Assembly (NCBI GenBank): GCA_021209875.1
Contig: JAGYVD010000001.1
Span: forward strand, 372,001-436,000
DNA length: 64,000 nucleotides
From: Rosellinia necatrix
Lineage: Eukaryota; Ascomycota; Sordariomycetes; Xylariales; Xylariaceae
Reading direction: 5' to 3'
Below the pieces are notes generated by a model that did no database searches, was not told the DNA's origin, and saw only the letters and a program-made list of their open reading frames with translations. A program made the position numbers and the translations under genes. Below are positions 26,356 to 38,325 of this stretch, piece after piece (positions within the stretch are counted from its first letter, which is position 1; every line of letters starts with the position of its first letter).

Positions 26356-27575
26356 AACATTTTTAAAAAGTAAATAAAATAATAAATGTTATTATTATAA
26401 AAAAATATATAAGAAACAACAAAAATATTACGCTAGATTTTAATATATTAATTATTAAGCAGCGTATTATGTTCGAAATTATATAAAAATAATTAAAACT
26501 CCGGTAGGATTATTTATTATATTAAAATAATTTTAAGTTATTTAAAAATAAAGCTAAGAAGTTATTTAGTTAAATATTTATTTATATATTATTAAAGGTT
26601 ATAAAATATTATAAAAACTTTAAAGAAGTTAAAAACAAAAAATTAAATAATAATAGGTTTTATAAAGCTTAATTTTGTAGAGCTGGCTTAAATATAAGTT
26701 TAATTTAAAACCTAATTAATTATAGAATAAAAAAAAATTAAATAAATAAAAACTATTACGCAAAAAACAAAATTAAATATGTTTTAAAAAATATTTAAGT
26801 ATTTTTTAACTTTTATAATAATATGTTATAAGCTTTAGTAATTAAGCTAATTAAAAACTAATCGTAAAATTTTTGATTTAAAAATTAATTAATAATATTT
26901 TATTAAAAATAAAGCAGAAAATAGCTGATTATATTATTAAATAATATTTAGCAGTAAAATATATTATTAAGTTTTTATTATACGATATTTAAATATTAAT
27001 AATTTAATTAGCGTATAAAATATATTATATTTATAATAAAAACAGTATAGCGTTATTATATATTTTTGTAATAAACAGAATATAAAATATAAAAACAACT
27101 GGTTACTAATATAAAATATATTATGCTGCTTATAAAATATAAATTTTAATTTATATATTAAAAAGCAGTAAATTTTTCTGTTATAAATATATATAACTAG
27201 TTTTTAATATAAGTATTAACGTAAAAATAAAATATTATTATAATAATACTTAAAACTATAACTAAATATAATAATTTTATAATTATAATTAATAAAAAGT
27301 AATAATAATTTTTAATATAATTATAAAGAACTTATTTATTAAAATTAAAATTGTTTTTATTATTAATTTCATAATAATTAATATTATTAATTTTACGACA
27401 ATTAAAATTAAAGTAGCTTTTATTATTAATTTTGCTACTATAAATATATAAAGCTTTTTAGCTGAAATTAATATAAAAAAAAAACTAAACGAAAATAATA
27501 AAAAAAGCAATATAAGCAGTAATAAATGTTTTAATAAATAATTATAAAAATATAATTAAATATAAAAGAAAGGGT
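26356..27575 (+). other. AT-rich decayed tail of the element up to the 3' LTR
   Basis: No domain recognised. It could contain the C-terminal part of the helicase-bearing gene or element trailer. The minus-strand open frame at 27289-27510 is an Ile/Leu/Lys-rich artefact of AT bias. The polypurine tract at 27564-27574 closes the segment. Confidence 0.5.
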
Positions 27576-27821
27576 TGTTAAAATATAGAAGTACAGATTA
27601 AAATACAGAAGTATATTATTTTACAGACTTATTTAAAAATTTATTAATAACCTACTAGATTTTTTATGCTTTTATTTACGAACTGCTGTATTACTAGCTT
27701 CACCTTTTTTTTTATTAACTAAGAAATTGAAGTTATATATTGGTCCTAATTTGGAATCCTTGTCGTATTAGCTGTAGCCAGCAATACAATACTATTATTT
27801 TGCGTGCCGCTGGCCCTTACA
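27576..27821 (+). repeat. 3' LTR (246 bp)
   Basis: Direct repeat of 12870-13115. Its first half is RIP-mutated. Its second half, from about 27690, is nearly free of mutation and ends in CCCTTACA. It is followed by the GTGGG duplication. Confidence 0.93.
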
Positions 27822-27826
27822 GTGGG
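27822..27826. repeat. Target-site duplication, right copy (GTGGG)
   Basis: Exact copy of the pentamer that precedes the 5' LTR at 12865-12869. Confidence 0.92.
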
Positions 27827-28802
27827 AGCGTTCCTCAGGTAACTCTTCATCATACTATGTAGGCCGTAAATTAAACTAGTGCAGAAAAAGAGCATGAAAG
27901 TCAATGAGTATCACAAATCTCCCGTTATTTATGAAATAGGGACAAGTAATAAGGCAGAGTTGAGGTTTAGCAATCGGGATGCGGATTCTCTTCCGGCACA
28001 TCTAACATCGGGCTTTTGCCATCTTACACAGCCCGAAAAGGTTTGTAATAAAACGGATGTTGGGTTGTGGCCTAGATATTGGTTTCAATAGTGAGAGGAA
28101 CTTATCTAGTCCTGTATTTCTCTAGGGAAATGTTGTGGTGAAATATTGGCAGAAGTATGTATTTGTTGAACGGATATCGAGGCTGGTGACCTGGAACCAG
28201 AGGCGCCTTTAAAATGCAGGCTCATAGCAGGAAATGTTGCTCAATAGCTGTCTGTAGGTTTCTGGGTGAATTCGCGCGCCCGGGTGGAAGAGCGATACGT
28301 TAGAGGCGCTTTGAAGTGTCTTTGTTTGCCAGAAAAGGGGTAGTATTATTAGGAACCGAGAAGTGCGGAAAACCTAGTCGTTTTTAAAGCATTTCCTTTT
28401 TTTTTTCACCATTCCATTCATATATGACACAGCACACCCTTGAATATAAATAGTCGCACGATTAAATGAGGCACTAGACGGAGGTATATAAGGGATTATT
28501 TGGTCAGAATGCCGCGGAATTTATTAATTGTTCAAAATCAATATGACAACTCAAAAATTAAAGCCTGTATATCTGCGACAAGTGAAGCCTCCTGTGTTGC
28601 GGACTTCTTATGTTGCCAGCTAGGTTATGATACATAATATAAGCTATTGAATATTATAAAAAAAACTATTTATGAAATAAATAATTGCGATTTATAATAT
28701 TTATACGAAAATTTTTCTAAAATAAAAAAATGAATTATTTAGCTAACTAATTATTGCCTGCTAATCAACCCAAGTTCCACGGGACTCCACATTCCTTTTT
28801 GC
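27827..28802. other. Non-coding interval, including a small AT-rich patch
   Basis: No gene supported. An AT-rich patch at about 28625-28755 has the base composition of the RIP-mutated element and may be a short mutated relic of another repeat. Confidence 0.45.
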
Positions 28803-28964
28803 TGTCACAGTTCGTACTGCTGGTAGCTCCAGAAATGACTTATGTTATTGCACAAGGAGGGAAGACTCCTCACTTGGCCAGTCACCAGCTACTCGCTCCT
28901 TTTATATACAGTATTCTGGCCCGTGCCCTAGTGGAGTCCTTAGGTTAGAACTAGTTCCGTGACA
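28803..28964. repeat. Solo LTR with TTTGC target duplication
   Basis: A 162-bp sequence starting TGTCAC and ending GTGACA, flanked on both sides by TTTGC (28798-28802 and 28965-28969). It is similar along its length to 60905-61065, sharing for example AGAAATGACTTATGTTATTG and TAGTTCCGTGACA. No retroelement interior adjoins either copy, so it is best read as a solo LTR left by recombination between two LTRs. Because the ends are also inverted (TGTCAC/GTGACA), a small non-autonomous element is the alternative. It is not RIP-mutated to the degree of the 15-kb element. Confidence 0.78.
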
Positions 28965-28969
28965 TTTGC

Positions 28970-31900
28970 TGCTCGACTGCGATTCTTTTGAGCGGAACAT
29001 CGCAGCCATTGCTTCCTTCTAGACCTCTTTCACTTCAAAAACAACGGTCTTGTTTGCTCGGCAGGCATTTGCCCATCAAATATGGCCCAATCGCCTCTTA
29101 TATTTACTGGCGAGTGGATCTGGGGAGATGACGAAGAAGCAACAGTGTTTGCCAGGGCTATGGCTCGGACCAAGTAGCCATCTTTAGTTTCACTCGAAGC
29201 CCGCTGAAGTCAGAAAAAGCGCTGTCAAATCGCATTTGTGGGACTCCATCCGGGCCGTGTGGCCTGCTTGTCTCATGAATTCTGCCATTTCAAACTCGGC
29301 AACCGTCTTCGACGTCGACAGCAGCGACAGCTTGCTAGAAAACATTGCCTGCCATGATTACCGGCATCATGCATACGATCGATTCTGGCTGGCCCTCACA
29401 GATGAAGCCTGTGGCTTCCCCATCCCTTCCCTACTACTCTTTCTGCCGTGGCCGTGCAGGGGCAAGTGCTAATAGCAGAGCGAGCGTCCAGTGAGAAGAA
29501 CTGGGCCCGACCCAGGACATGCCGGCGTCCTATTCCGATCGCTCATCCGCCACGAACAGCTTGGAGGCTGGGGTTGCGCCACCAGAGTCAAGCTTCCGAA
29601 AGACCCAGATCGCTTTTTCGTATTCAAGGGCATCGATTTTCTGACAAACCTAAGTACTCAAAAGAAGTGAGATCCTATGGAAAGTATATTACCTCCAGCA
29701 AACATTGGTCATTTGATGTCTGTAGTAACACCAGATGGAAGGAAGTAGATGCTAGTCAGGGAAGTAGAACGGAACGGAGTAATTAGAGCAAATCATAAAG
29801 GAATACCTGTAATTGAGAAAAGAAAGAAAGAAAGAAAGTCACGAATAAAGGCAAATCGATCCAAACTGGCATCCACCATACGACCATGATAATTATCTGA
29901 TCAGCTCATACCACCGACATTCCGGATTCGTCTGCCCCCATCGTCTCGGTTAAGTCCGTCAAAGAAAGCAATGACACCTACACACTAACGGCACTATGAT
30001 GTTTGGGGAATATGGGGGAACAACTACTTCTCGATTAAGGTAATAGAAAATACCTACTTATGCCAGTACCAAACTGCCAAATAACATGGACAACCCAATT
30101 TTCTTCTGAGGGTTGATGTCAACATCCACGGTGATGGCCGACCGCCCAGATTCAACTTCAAACATCTAATTAATCTCTTGCCATCTTCATTCTTCATAGA
30201 AGTCGTCTCCGCTTTCACTGTTAGAACTTCTTCCGTTACTCGCTAGCCACCGCGCAAGGTACTCCAGGTCCTCCCTATTCCGCAGCATACGATTTGCGAT
30301 CTCGTCCTCTTCGGCGGTCGCATTCCTCTGAGATAGGCCAAGATGCGCTAGACCAGCAGGTAAAGGGGTTGCAGCAATGGCGATACCGCCTGTAGATGGG
30401 TAGGTGACGAGGCAGCCGCCGCCGCCGCTGTCGGCCGAATATATTTGATCTCATAGATAGTGGCGGGGGCTCGTAGGCCGGGTTAGGGGAGGCGTCCCGG
30501 CAGATCTCTATTTCTAGAGGAGGTGGTGCTATGGGGCTGGCAGAGTGAGTATACAGGAAGGCAGGAAAGATGGCCAGCAGCCTTGCATTTGTACATAAGC
30601 CCATTGAGGCGCAAATGAGAAGATGGAAGCTTAGGATGTTTCGGTGGGTCGAATTGGATTGAGCTGCTTCGCGCGGAAATGATCCCAGAACCGGACGATC
30701 CAATAATAGTTGACATCATGGAGGCATGCTACCTGGGCGCTCGCGTGTACGTTCCACGAGGAAGTGGAGGCGAAGGCAGCGCGAGATTCAGCTTGACGAA
30801 TCAGTTGTGTATGTGCGTTGAACAAGAATGGTAGGTAAGGAGTGCGGGGAGAGGGGGGTCTTGCAACAGCACTGTGTTTACCGCCTGTAACGCTAAAGCC
30901 ACCTGGATATGTTGGTCGTGTGTCATATGTTGGCTGAGGGGCATTATCCGACCTGTAGGAGCAGAGCAAAACGCTGCATGATTTATCATAAGGGGTAAAA
31001 AAAAAAAAAAGAAACACTATAAATCGGTACCGGTTGCAGCACAATGTTACAATAATCATACTGTATTCGAGAGAAAGGCCGGGGTTGATAAGGCTTGATT
31101 AGCACCCTATAGATATACCTGTTCGGATTACCTGATCTAGCGACCTATATATCTGACCTTATCTTTACCTAGTTATAGGTAACTATACCTATGCTTAGCG
31201 CCTAGATGTGCTAGAGATGGACTAAAGGTTCCCTTGGCCGGCCGGGAGGAACACTCAATTATCCCCGGAACGTTTGATAGCATGTCTGACTTAAATTCTC
31301 CTTATTATCATCCTATCGGTCAATGCGCGCTATAGAAGCCCCCAAACTGGTCCGACGAAATGGGTCTATCTATAGCACACTGATCTCATCATTCCTATCC
31401 TGTCATTTCCACTCACTACCCAGATCACATCAGCCCAGAATCCTGGAAAGATCGCATCCATTAATCCTTGCAGTAGCAGGCTCTCTCGATCCTTACACTT
31501 TCTACCTTACACTAGATAGGTTACAGAGCCAACCGGGGCCATTCCCAAGTACCTCGATATCCACCATCGTCTACCTACGCAGATAATAGATTCAATTTAC
31601 CTAAGTACCTTAGGTAGGTAGGTAGGTAAGTACAAGTACCTACTCATAGGTATACTTAGATTGTGCCTGTAAATTGTGCCTGTAAAGTATGAGTATACAA
31701 GTATACTATGCCGGGGCCATCCCTCTCTAGACTAAGAGCCTCATACCGGGCGAAGAGCATTAGACCGGTCAAGCTGGACGGGCCAATCACAGGCCGCTAA
31801 CCTGCCACAAGAGGAAAACCACCAGATCGACCACGTTCCGCAATGGCGCGGCGTGATTGGCCGCTTGACCACTCCGGCCAATGTCAGAGCTGGAAGTGGT

Positions 31901-32277
31901 CGCGTGCTCGAACCCGACGAGTCTGGATTGTGAGACAACTAGCTCGAGATACAATGCCTCTGCCCCTTGGGAAACCACCCAATATGGACCCGGGCCCCTA
32001 CCATGTGCCGGTGCTCCTCGCTCTGCAAAATACGGTTGATTCACATCCCGGCTCGCATCGCTTCTCCGCCAAGCAGACCGTCACAAGACACAACGAGGAC
32101 GAGAAGGAGGCCAAGAAAAAGAAGAAGAAGAAGAGGTAGAAGAAGTGGAGGAAGTAGAAGAGGAAGACGAGAGAAGACGAAGAGAAGACGAAGAAGAACA
32201 GGGACGACGACGACGACGAGCAGAGCGCCCACCGTCCTGCATTTATACATCCTCCGCGGTCTGTTTCACAGCCAACA

Positions 32278-32311
<34 letters not shown>

Positions 32312-32614
32312 CACCTAATTACAATTCCGGTGCCTTGGCTTTCGTGAACGCAACGTTCCGTCGAGCCGCCTTGTTCTTTCGGTTCCCCCATTTGTGGTCC
32401 TCTTGCTGTATTGTTGCAGTCTGATCGCTTCCCCTGTCGCGTGACACCGTAGATCACGTTCAAATTGGCTCAACATTCAATCGACCCTGCGACTACGAGG
32501 AGACCGGTGAACTGCTTCACCAGCACCGTCGAGGGTAAGGCCAGCAGCCTGACGCGACCTATCTACAATCACAATATCCGACGCCTCGTCTCGAACAACA
32601 CGCTGTCTCCGACG
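28970..32614. other. Relic-bearing interval and upstream region of the bHLH gene
   Basis: No intact gene recognised. A plus-strand stretch near 29522-29670 reads coherently (VLFRSLIRHEQLGGWGC ... RFFVFKGIDFL) but is flanked by stops and has no start. It looks like a broken gene of unknown identity. Minus-strand frames at 30275-31059 are open but show no recognisable domain and disagree in frame. The last 600 bases carry GAA/GAC-rich purine tracts and a (CT)n run at 32279-32308, a plausible leader of the bHLH gene. Confidence 0.45.
32279..32308. repeat. (CT)n pyrimidine tract upstream of the bHLH gene
   Basis: About fourteen CT units some 300 bp before the bHLH start codon. Pyrimidine tracts are common just upstream of transcription starts in filamentous fungi, so it may be part of the promoter. 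Confidence 0.8.
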
Positions 32615-34196
32615 ATGCCGCGCGCCAAGATGTTGCCCACGCCGGCGTCCTCGACCGAGATCAAGGGCCAGGACCACTCGAGCAAGCTGTCTTCGCTCCA
32701 GCTGACCTTCGAGCTGCCTCCCTCGGCCATCAACTCCGGCGAGGCTCCCAAGCCCTCACGTTCCAATTCGAAGATGTCTCCCGTGTCGCCGACCTCGAAG
32801 CTACCCTACCTGCAGCCCAGCGAGACCGTGAAGGCGAGGAGGCGTTCCAGCACCGCCCAGCAGCAGCAGCAGCAGCAGCAGCAACAGCAACAGAAGGAGA
32901 CATTCGCCCTCCCGCCGCCGCCGACGAAGTCCCGCAAGATCATCCAGATGAAACCCCGCCCGCAGGCCGAGGCGGCAGCGGCCACGGTGGCCCCTCCCGC
33001 CAAGGGCAGTGTTAACACGGGTGGCCATGCCAAGAACGCTGGCACGGCGATGACGGGATCGAAGTCGACTGGCGCGGCCAAGAAGCAACCTTCGGCAACA
33101 AGCGCCGCGGGGCGGAAGATAGCGAGGAAGACGGCGCACAGCCTGATCGAGCGGCGGCGGAGGTCGAAGATGAACGAAGAGTTCGCCGTCCTGAAGGGCC
33201 TCATACCGGCCTGCACGGGCGAGATGCACAAGCTAGCCATTTTACAGGTCAGTTCCCAGTCCCCCCAGCCAGCCAGCCAGCCAGCCCACCCCAACCCATC
33301 ATATATGTTCCAAATAATCAATCCCTGCCAACCCTCCCTCCATCCCCCACCCCGGACCAAAATCAAGTCCGCCAAATCCCCAAGCTGACCCCCTCCTCCC
33401 CCCCGCCCCCAATCCCCAGGCCTCGATAGAATATGTCCGCTACCTCGAAGACTGCATCGCGAAGCTCAAAGCCCAGCACGACAGCGGCGGTAGCGGCGGC
33501 AGCAGCAGCAGGCCCGACCCGACGACGCCGTCCGAATTCCGGCCGGGGCACCATCGCGACTCGTGCGACGACGAGGACGATGACGACGATGACGACGATA
33601 ACGACGAGGAGAAGGAGTGGGCGGCAGCCACCAACGCCGCCGCCGCCGGCGGTATGGCGATGCAAGAGGACGTCGAGATGACGGATTCCGAGGCGACGCC
33701 GTCCCCGCCGACCTTCGCGACGGCCCCGCCGTCGGCCTCGACGACCTCGACGCCGTCGTCGTGCGTCTCCCCGGCGCTCCTGGCGCAGGACGCCCGCTCG
33801 TCGCGCCACCACTCGCTCTCCTCGCACGCGCCGCTGCCGCCGGACTACCAGCCGTACGCCCCGCGGACCTCGACGACGACGACGATGACGACGATGACGA
33901 CGACGACGACGGGGGGGCCGTCTCCCACGCACAGCAGCAGTGGCGGTGGCGGGGGTTGCTACGGGTATACATCCTCGGCGCTCGCGAGCCCCGCGCTGCG
34001 CCCGCAGCTCGAGATCGACCACGAGGTCTCCGCCGCGCTCCTCATGCTCGGCGGCGGTGGAGCGCCGGCGAATCTCCACCAGCATCACCAACTCCAACAC
34101 CAACACTCCAACGCCGGTAGTAGCAGTAGTAGCATCAATGCCGGCGGCGTCGGCTCCGCGCGGGGCATGAGCGTGCAGGATCTGCTCAGCTCATAA
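32615..34196 (+). CDS. Basic helix-loop-helix transcription factor
   Basis: Two exons, 32615-33247 and 33420-34196, give 469 residues. The 172-nt intron starts GTCAGT, has GCTGAC near its end as branch site, and ends CCCCAG. The bHLH domain spans about residues 167-228 and is split by the intron between helix 1/loop and helix 2. Its basic region has H175, E179 and R183, the H-x3-E-x3-R pattern that reads CACGTG-type E-boxes. Helix 2 contains ASIEYVRYLEDCIAKL. The N-terminal half is Ser/Pro/Lys-rich with a glutamine run (about 12 Q). After the bHLH come an Asp/Glu stretch, Thr/Met and Gly/Ser runs, and a short final SVQDLLSS. The first ATG in the frame is used. An upstream exon cannot be ruled out. 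It is a nuclear DNA-binding dimer by family, and its target pathway is unknown. Confidence 0.85.
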
Positions 34197-34200
34197 CATA

Positions 34201-34203
<3 letters not shown>

Positions 34204-34240
<37 letters not shown>

Positions 34241-34270
34241 CCTCCCTCCCTCCCTCCCTCCCTCTCTCCC
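34204..34270. repeat. (CT)n/(CCCT)n repeat after the bHLH stop
   Basis: A (CT)n run passes into CCCT units starting eight bases past the stop codon, so it lies in the 3' untranslated region. Confidence 0.9.
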
Positions 34271-35080
34271 ATCTCCTCTCCACATTTCCCTCGGACTCGC
34301 ACCATACCACACCGCACCGTACCGCACCGCACCCTACCGTGCCACGCTTCATTTGCCTCTCGCCTCATCTCTCGACGTGGCGTCCCGCGACGGCGGGCCG
34401 TACCTCTCCGGACCGGGGTTGGGAATTCAGTCGAGTCGAGTCTCGATCCGCCCGCCCGTCCGTCAACGTGGATAACCTGCCTGACCGGGCCAAGGGCGGC
34501 TGCGGCATCTATATCGATTTATCCATCCATCTATCTGGTTGGGGGAAGCATACACACACGTTGGGGTCTCTTTCCATATGTACAAATTTATCAATCCCAA
34601 CCATCATAAGGGTCTGGCGGCGGTGGAGGCGCAATTGTATTTTTTTTTCGACGTCTGATTGTTTTTATTTATTTTGATTTTTAAGAACTGAAAAAGACAC
34701 GGGAGGTAGCCGTCTGCGTTCACCGATTTTGTCTCTTGTTGTCTAGTTTAGTTTGGTTTGGTCTGGTTTGGTCTGGTTGGTTGGTTGGTTGGTTGGTTTG
34801 GGACTGGGCCGGCCATGCCCAACCTGGGTAGCCTGCTTGGCTGGATATAACATAACATAACACAGCAGCAGTAAGGTAATCTGAAATGACATTTCTACGC
34901 TTGGTCGCGCGGGCCGAAAGAAAAGAAAAAAAAACCAATTGCTAGCAGTGTTATTTATAAAAAGCGGAATTTAAAGTTACTGTAGATTTCGGGTGTCCCT
35001 CTCGCTAACTATCCCGTTCCTCGTGTCCTCTAGGTTAGATGGACGACTACTTGACTTGGCATGCCGGGGCGAAACGTCTC

Positions 35081-35104
35081 ATATATATATATATATATAT
35101 ATAT
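35081..35104. repeat. (AT)n dinucleotide repeat
   Basis: Twelve AT units in non-coding DNA. Confidence 0.95.
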
Positions 35105-36025
35105 CGTAGTTACCAAGACACGTCGCGGAAAAGAAAAGCCGCCAACCTGGGCGCGGACGTAATGGCCTATACGGGACACGCCGCGACATGAGATTGTTAA
35201 TCCCTTGGCTTTGGTCAATGAGAGGCGGGAAGGGGACGGATGACGTGAACGCGCGCGCACGCAAAAAATGGCGCAGAGGGCTGCGCGCGTTTCGCCGCGG
35301 GACGTCGAGTAAGAGGAGGGGGGGAAGGGGGAAGGGAGAAGGAAAAGTGCCAGATCACTTTATTGACGTAAGTAGATCTAGATACAGACTACGATTGCGA
35401 AATATGACACAGCACTTTTTGCCGAGCAACGGGAGAAGAAATCACGATGATCATGGATATAGCGAGCGCACTTTAAACAGCATGTGCCCATCGTTCCTCG
35501 CGTAGCAGGTTCAACGGTCAGCGGATTTGGCTCGGGGTTATTCAATTCGGGGCTCCGAGATCATACACGAAACCAGACACCGTTCGTTTGGTGTCTTCCC
35601 TAGCTCATGCAATTATATTGACATCGTTTTATGATTAGGCTTCGCATGCTGAGGTCAGGTTCGTGTGTCAGGGGGACTGTTCTCCGGTCCCTGAAGGCCG
35701 GCAGCCTTGTCGGGCTGTGGCATAGGAGAGCTGACCTATTCCAGGTCGTTCCTTGTTGCCATTTAATAGCTCTCATCTGGCGGCGCGTGCTTGGCTTGGG
35801 GGGCAGTTGTTCACCCGAATCCTACGCCTGGGGCGAACTTGCTTCCCCATGTATTACGTCTTGCACAGAACGTGCGAGCTCATGTGCTCATTGCCGTGGG
35901 TGGTTTTCTGCCACCTACGTTCTATTCTGCAGCCATCGACCCTGTCGTCTAGCTCGCGCCGGGTATCTTCGTCCATGTTGATTGGCGGCAAAGTGATCCC
36001 TCGCGAGGCGGTTGACCTGCGTGTT

Positions 36026-37362
36026 CTAATCGCTGTCTCCGTCGTCATCCAGAGCGTCGTCTTGATCGTCCTGATCCTGTCGTTCCTCCAGACGATCGTG
36101 CATTTCATCTTCATTGTCTCCTTCATCATCGTCATCGTCGTCGTCTTCCTCCTCGGCATTCTCTTGATCGTCTTCGTCCTCCTCATCCTCGTCCTGGTCT
36201 TGCTCTGCTTCCGAGTCAACATCGCTAGCGTCGCGTGGCTCTTGGGTCTCGTCATCGTCGATGTCCATGGCCGATTCCTCATGAGCTGCGTTTGTTTTCT
36301 GCTTCTTGGAGCGCGGCGCTGAATCAGGCTCGGTCGCGGCGCTGGCGGTAGAGAGGAGGGAGGTGTCGGGGTTAGTGCCATCTGCGTCAGATTTTCCGGC
36401 CTTCTTCTGCGCGGCTACCTTGCGACGATAGGTATTGCGCTTGGTGGTCTGGGTGTCGTTGAATTCTAGAAAGACACGGGATCATTAGCATCGAATTGCC
36501 CCAGTAGGCAGCATATATGTGTGTGTGATATGGTCGGTGTGGGTAGACAGACTTTTGAACTCAGCTTCCAGGCGTTCGCGGAAGAAGGGAAACTCAATAT
36601 CTTCAAGAGCAGCGAATACATCCGCGGGCATTATTGTTTTCTTGTTATTATTCTGGGTGTGTTCATTCGCTCTGTTTAGCATTAAACATTAGCATGTTGC
36701 CGAACCCATAGGCCAATACCATGACGAAGACGGGGAATTGTCGATGTAGTCGTGGACATGCGACGTATGCATAGGACGTGTGTATAGGAGGACGTATGTA
36801 TAGGAGGACGTATGTATGGGAGGACATGGAGATAAGACGTACGCGCTGGCGAGGTGGCTGATGAAGACCGTGGCGCTCTTGCCCATTGCCAGTATGGCAT
36901 TGGCTTGGATCTGGGTATTGGAAGGGAGGACGCCCTTCGCTAGACGCGTTATGATCGATTTCGGTAACGTGAGGTCCTGGATGTAATGTCATAATGCGCG
37001 TGTCAGTCGACTCGGACCATTAACCGGGCACTTCGTCAAGCAAGCAAACGGGATTGAGATGGCAGAGGTTCACACACCTCAATGGTAACAGCGTCCTTTG
37101 AGCTGTTATCCTTCTCCTTCTCTTTTCGTTCCTTCTCCTTCTCCTTCTCCTTCTCCTTGTCGCCTAGTACGCTCGACTCGGCCGGCTCGTCTGTGTCCAT
37201 TTGTGCCGCAGCTCTGGATGTAGACGGCGTTGTATTCTTGAGCTGCGACGCGGCGGACGCGGCGGACGCGGCGGACTCGTGCTGTTGGGCATCGCCATCA
37301 TAGACAAATTGCGCCATTGTCACGTCGCCTCGCTTTGCGGAATCTGATTTCCTGGGTGGCAT
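36026..37362 (-). CDS. dpb4: Histone-fold subunit of DNA polymerase epsilon (Dpb4/POLE3 type)
   Basis: Four exons on the minus strand: 37078-37362, 36843-36976, 36553-36671 and 36026-36465, giving 325 residues. Introns (101, 171 and 87 nt) have GTGTGT, GTACGT and GTCTGT donors and CAG, CAG and TAG acceptors. All three junctions keep frame. Residues about 96-185 form a histone fold: LPKSIITRLAKGVLP, then SATVFISHLASA, then KKTIMPADVFAALEDIEF and FKKFNDTQTTKRNTYRRK, the signature order of Dpb4/POLE3. The family pairs with Dpb3/POLE4 in the leading-strand polymerase and in ISWI remodellers. The N-terminal 95 residues hold a Lys/Glu run. The C-terminal 90 residues are almost entirely Asp/Glu/Gln, longer than needed for the fold, possibly a histone-binding acidic tail. 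Confidence 0.92.
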
Positions 37363-38325
37363 GTCGACGGCGGAAGACCAACCCGACGCGCATTAAGATC
37401 GGCGAGACGTGGACCAGACCAACATAGGCTACCGTGCCGGGTATACTATGCCCAAGCTATGTTGTGTGCATATATGGCTATTCCCCACGATTGTCGGGGG
37501 GAAAAACGATGTGGATCGTGTTTGTAGAGTAGGTGAGTATATACCATGCCGTCTAGTAGGCTGGGTGAATGAAATGAATATGTTAAGTACGACACCACCA
37601 ATTGATACCTGCGATCTTGCTGATAGCCATGAACTACCTACCTAAGTACCGGGTAGGACACCCTACCTGAGATATTCTAGGTACTTATGTAGGTAGGTAG
37701 CTACATACCCTTATCTTAGGTACCTATGTACCTACACGCCTTTAAGCTCTTGGGTAAGGTACTAATACATTTATAAATTTGATTGGTTGATATTTGGCAC
37801 CTTTTCAAGCTTCCCCGACAAGGCTCTTGGGTATTTAAACCCAGCCTCAGAAGGTTGATGGCTAGGGGTGTGGCGCACGCCACTATCAACAGACATTTGG
37901 CCGTCCACGACCACTTATATGCTGTCACCGCGACAGCTTGGTTGTAGAATTTGATCAGCACTGGCCGTGGTGTCCAATGTTATTGGGGTAGTGGGGTACA
38001 CCTCACTTCTACTTCAATTGATCCGAATTACCTGGCTCTATTTCCAAGTTCGACTAGTTATACCTGTTTTAACTGGCCTTAACTAAGTTTAATATGATAT
38101 TTAAGCGTAGCCAACCATGTTCTTCGAATGAAACAGCCAGTTGTAGGTAAATCCCAACTGGGCTTTACCTAAGGGGGTGTGTCAGATAAAAGAGCAACGG
38201 AAATAACCTGGGAAGCAAGTAAACGAGCTTCTACATGTAGTTAGTTGAGGGACCAGACTCACTCATCATCCAAATTAGGGAGCCTCTTGGATACCTCGGC
38301 AGACTCTACAAGACGATAACACACA
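37363..38325. other. Intergenic region with TACCTA/TAGGTA clusters
   Basis: Upstream region of the Dpb4-type gene. Contains a dense cluster of TACCTA, GGTAGG and GGTACCTA motifs at about 37630-37735. No gene supported. Confidence 0.55.

Larger units (their letters stand above)
12870..27821 (+). mobile_element. RIP-degraded Ty3/Gypsy chromovirus-type LTR retrotransposon, 14.95 kb, with extra cargo
   Basis: Two direct 246-bp LTRs (12870-13115 and 27576-27821) begin with TGTTAA and end with TTATA or TTACA. They are flanked by the same 5-bp target duplication, GTGGG (12865-12869 and 27822-27826), so this is one insertion event. A polypurine tract (AAAAGAAAGGG, 27564-27574) lies just before the 3' LTR. 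The interior is extremely AT-rich and full of stop codons explained by C-to-T and G-to-A changes, as expected from RIP. Recognisable plus-strand remnants are reverse transcriptase (KTAF box 18027-18038, YI[N/D][N/D] box 18162-18173), integrase C-terminal GPF module (20494-20660) and chromodomain (20749-20880). At about 15 kb it is roughly twice a usual fungal Gypsy element. 4.7 kb precedes the RT and 6.7 kb follows the chromodomain, the latter containing a helicase relic. Confidence 0.93.
34197..36025. other. Intergenic region between convergent bHLH and Dpb4-type genes
   Basis: Contains a CT/CCCT tract right after the bHLH stop, T-rich and TGGT-rich tracts around 34640-34800, and an (AT)n run at 35081-35104. 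No gene supported. Open frames here are GC-rich shadows without starts. Confidence 0.55.

Noticed and set aside
32801..34120. Several long minus-strand and alternate-frame Arg/Ala-rich frames
   Set aside because: GC-rich shadows of the bHLH exons. Only the plus-strand frames carry the bHLH domain and join at proper splice sites.
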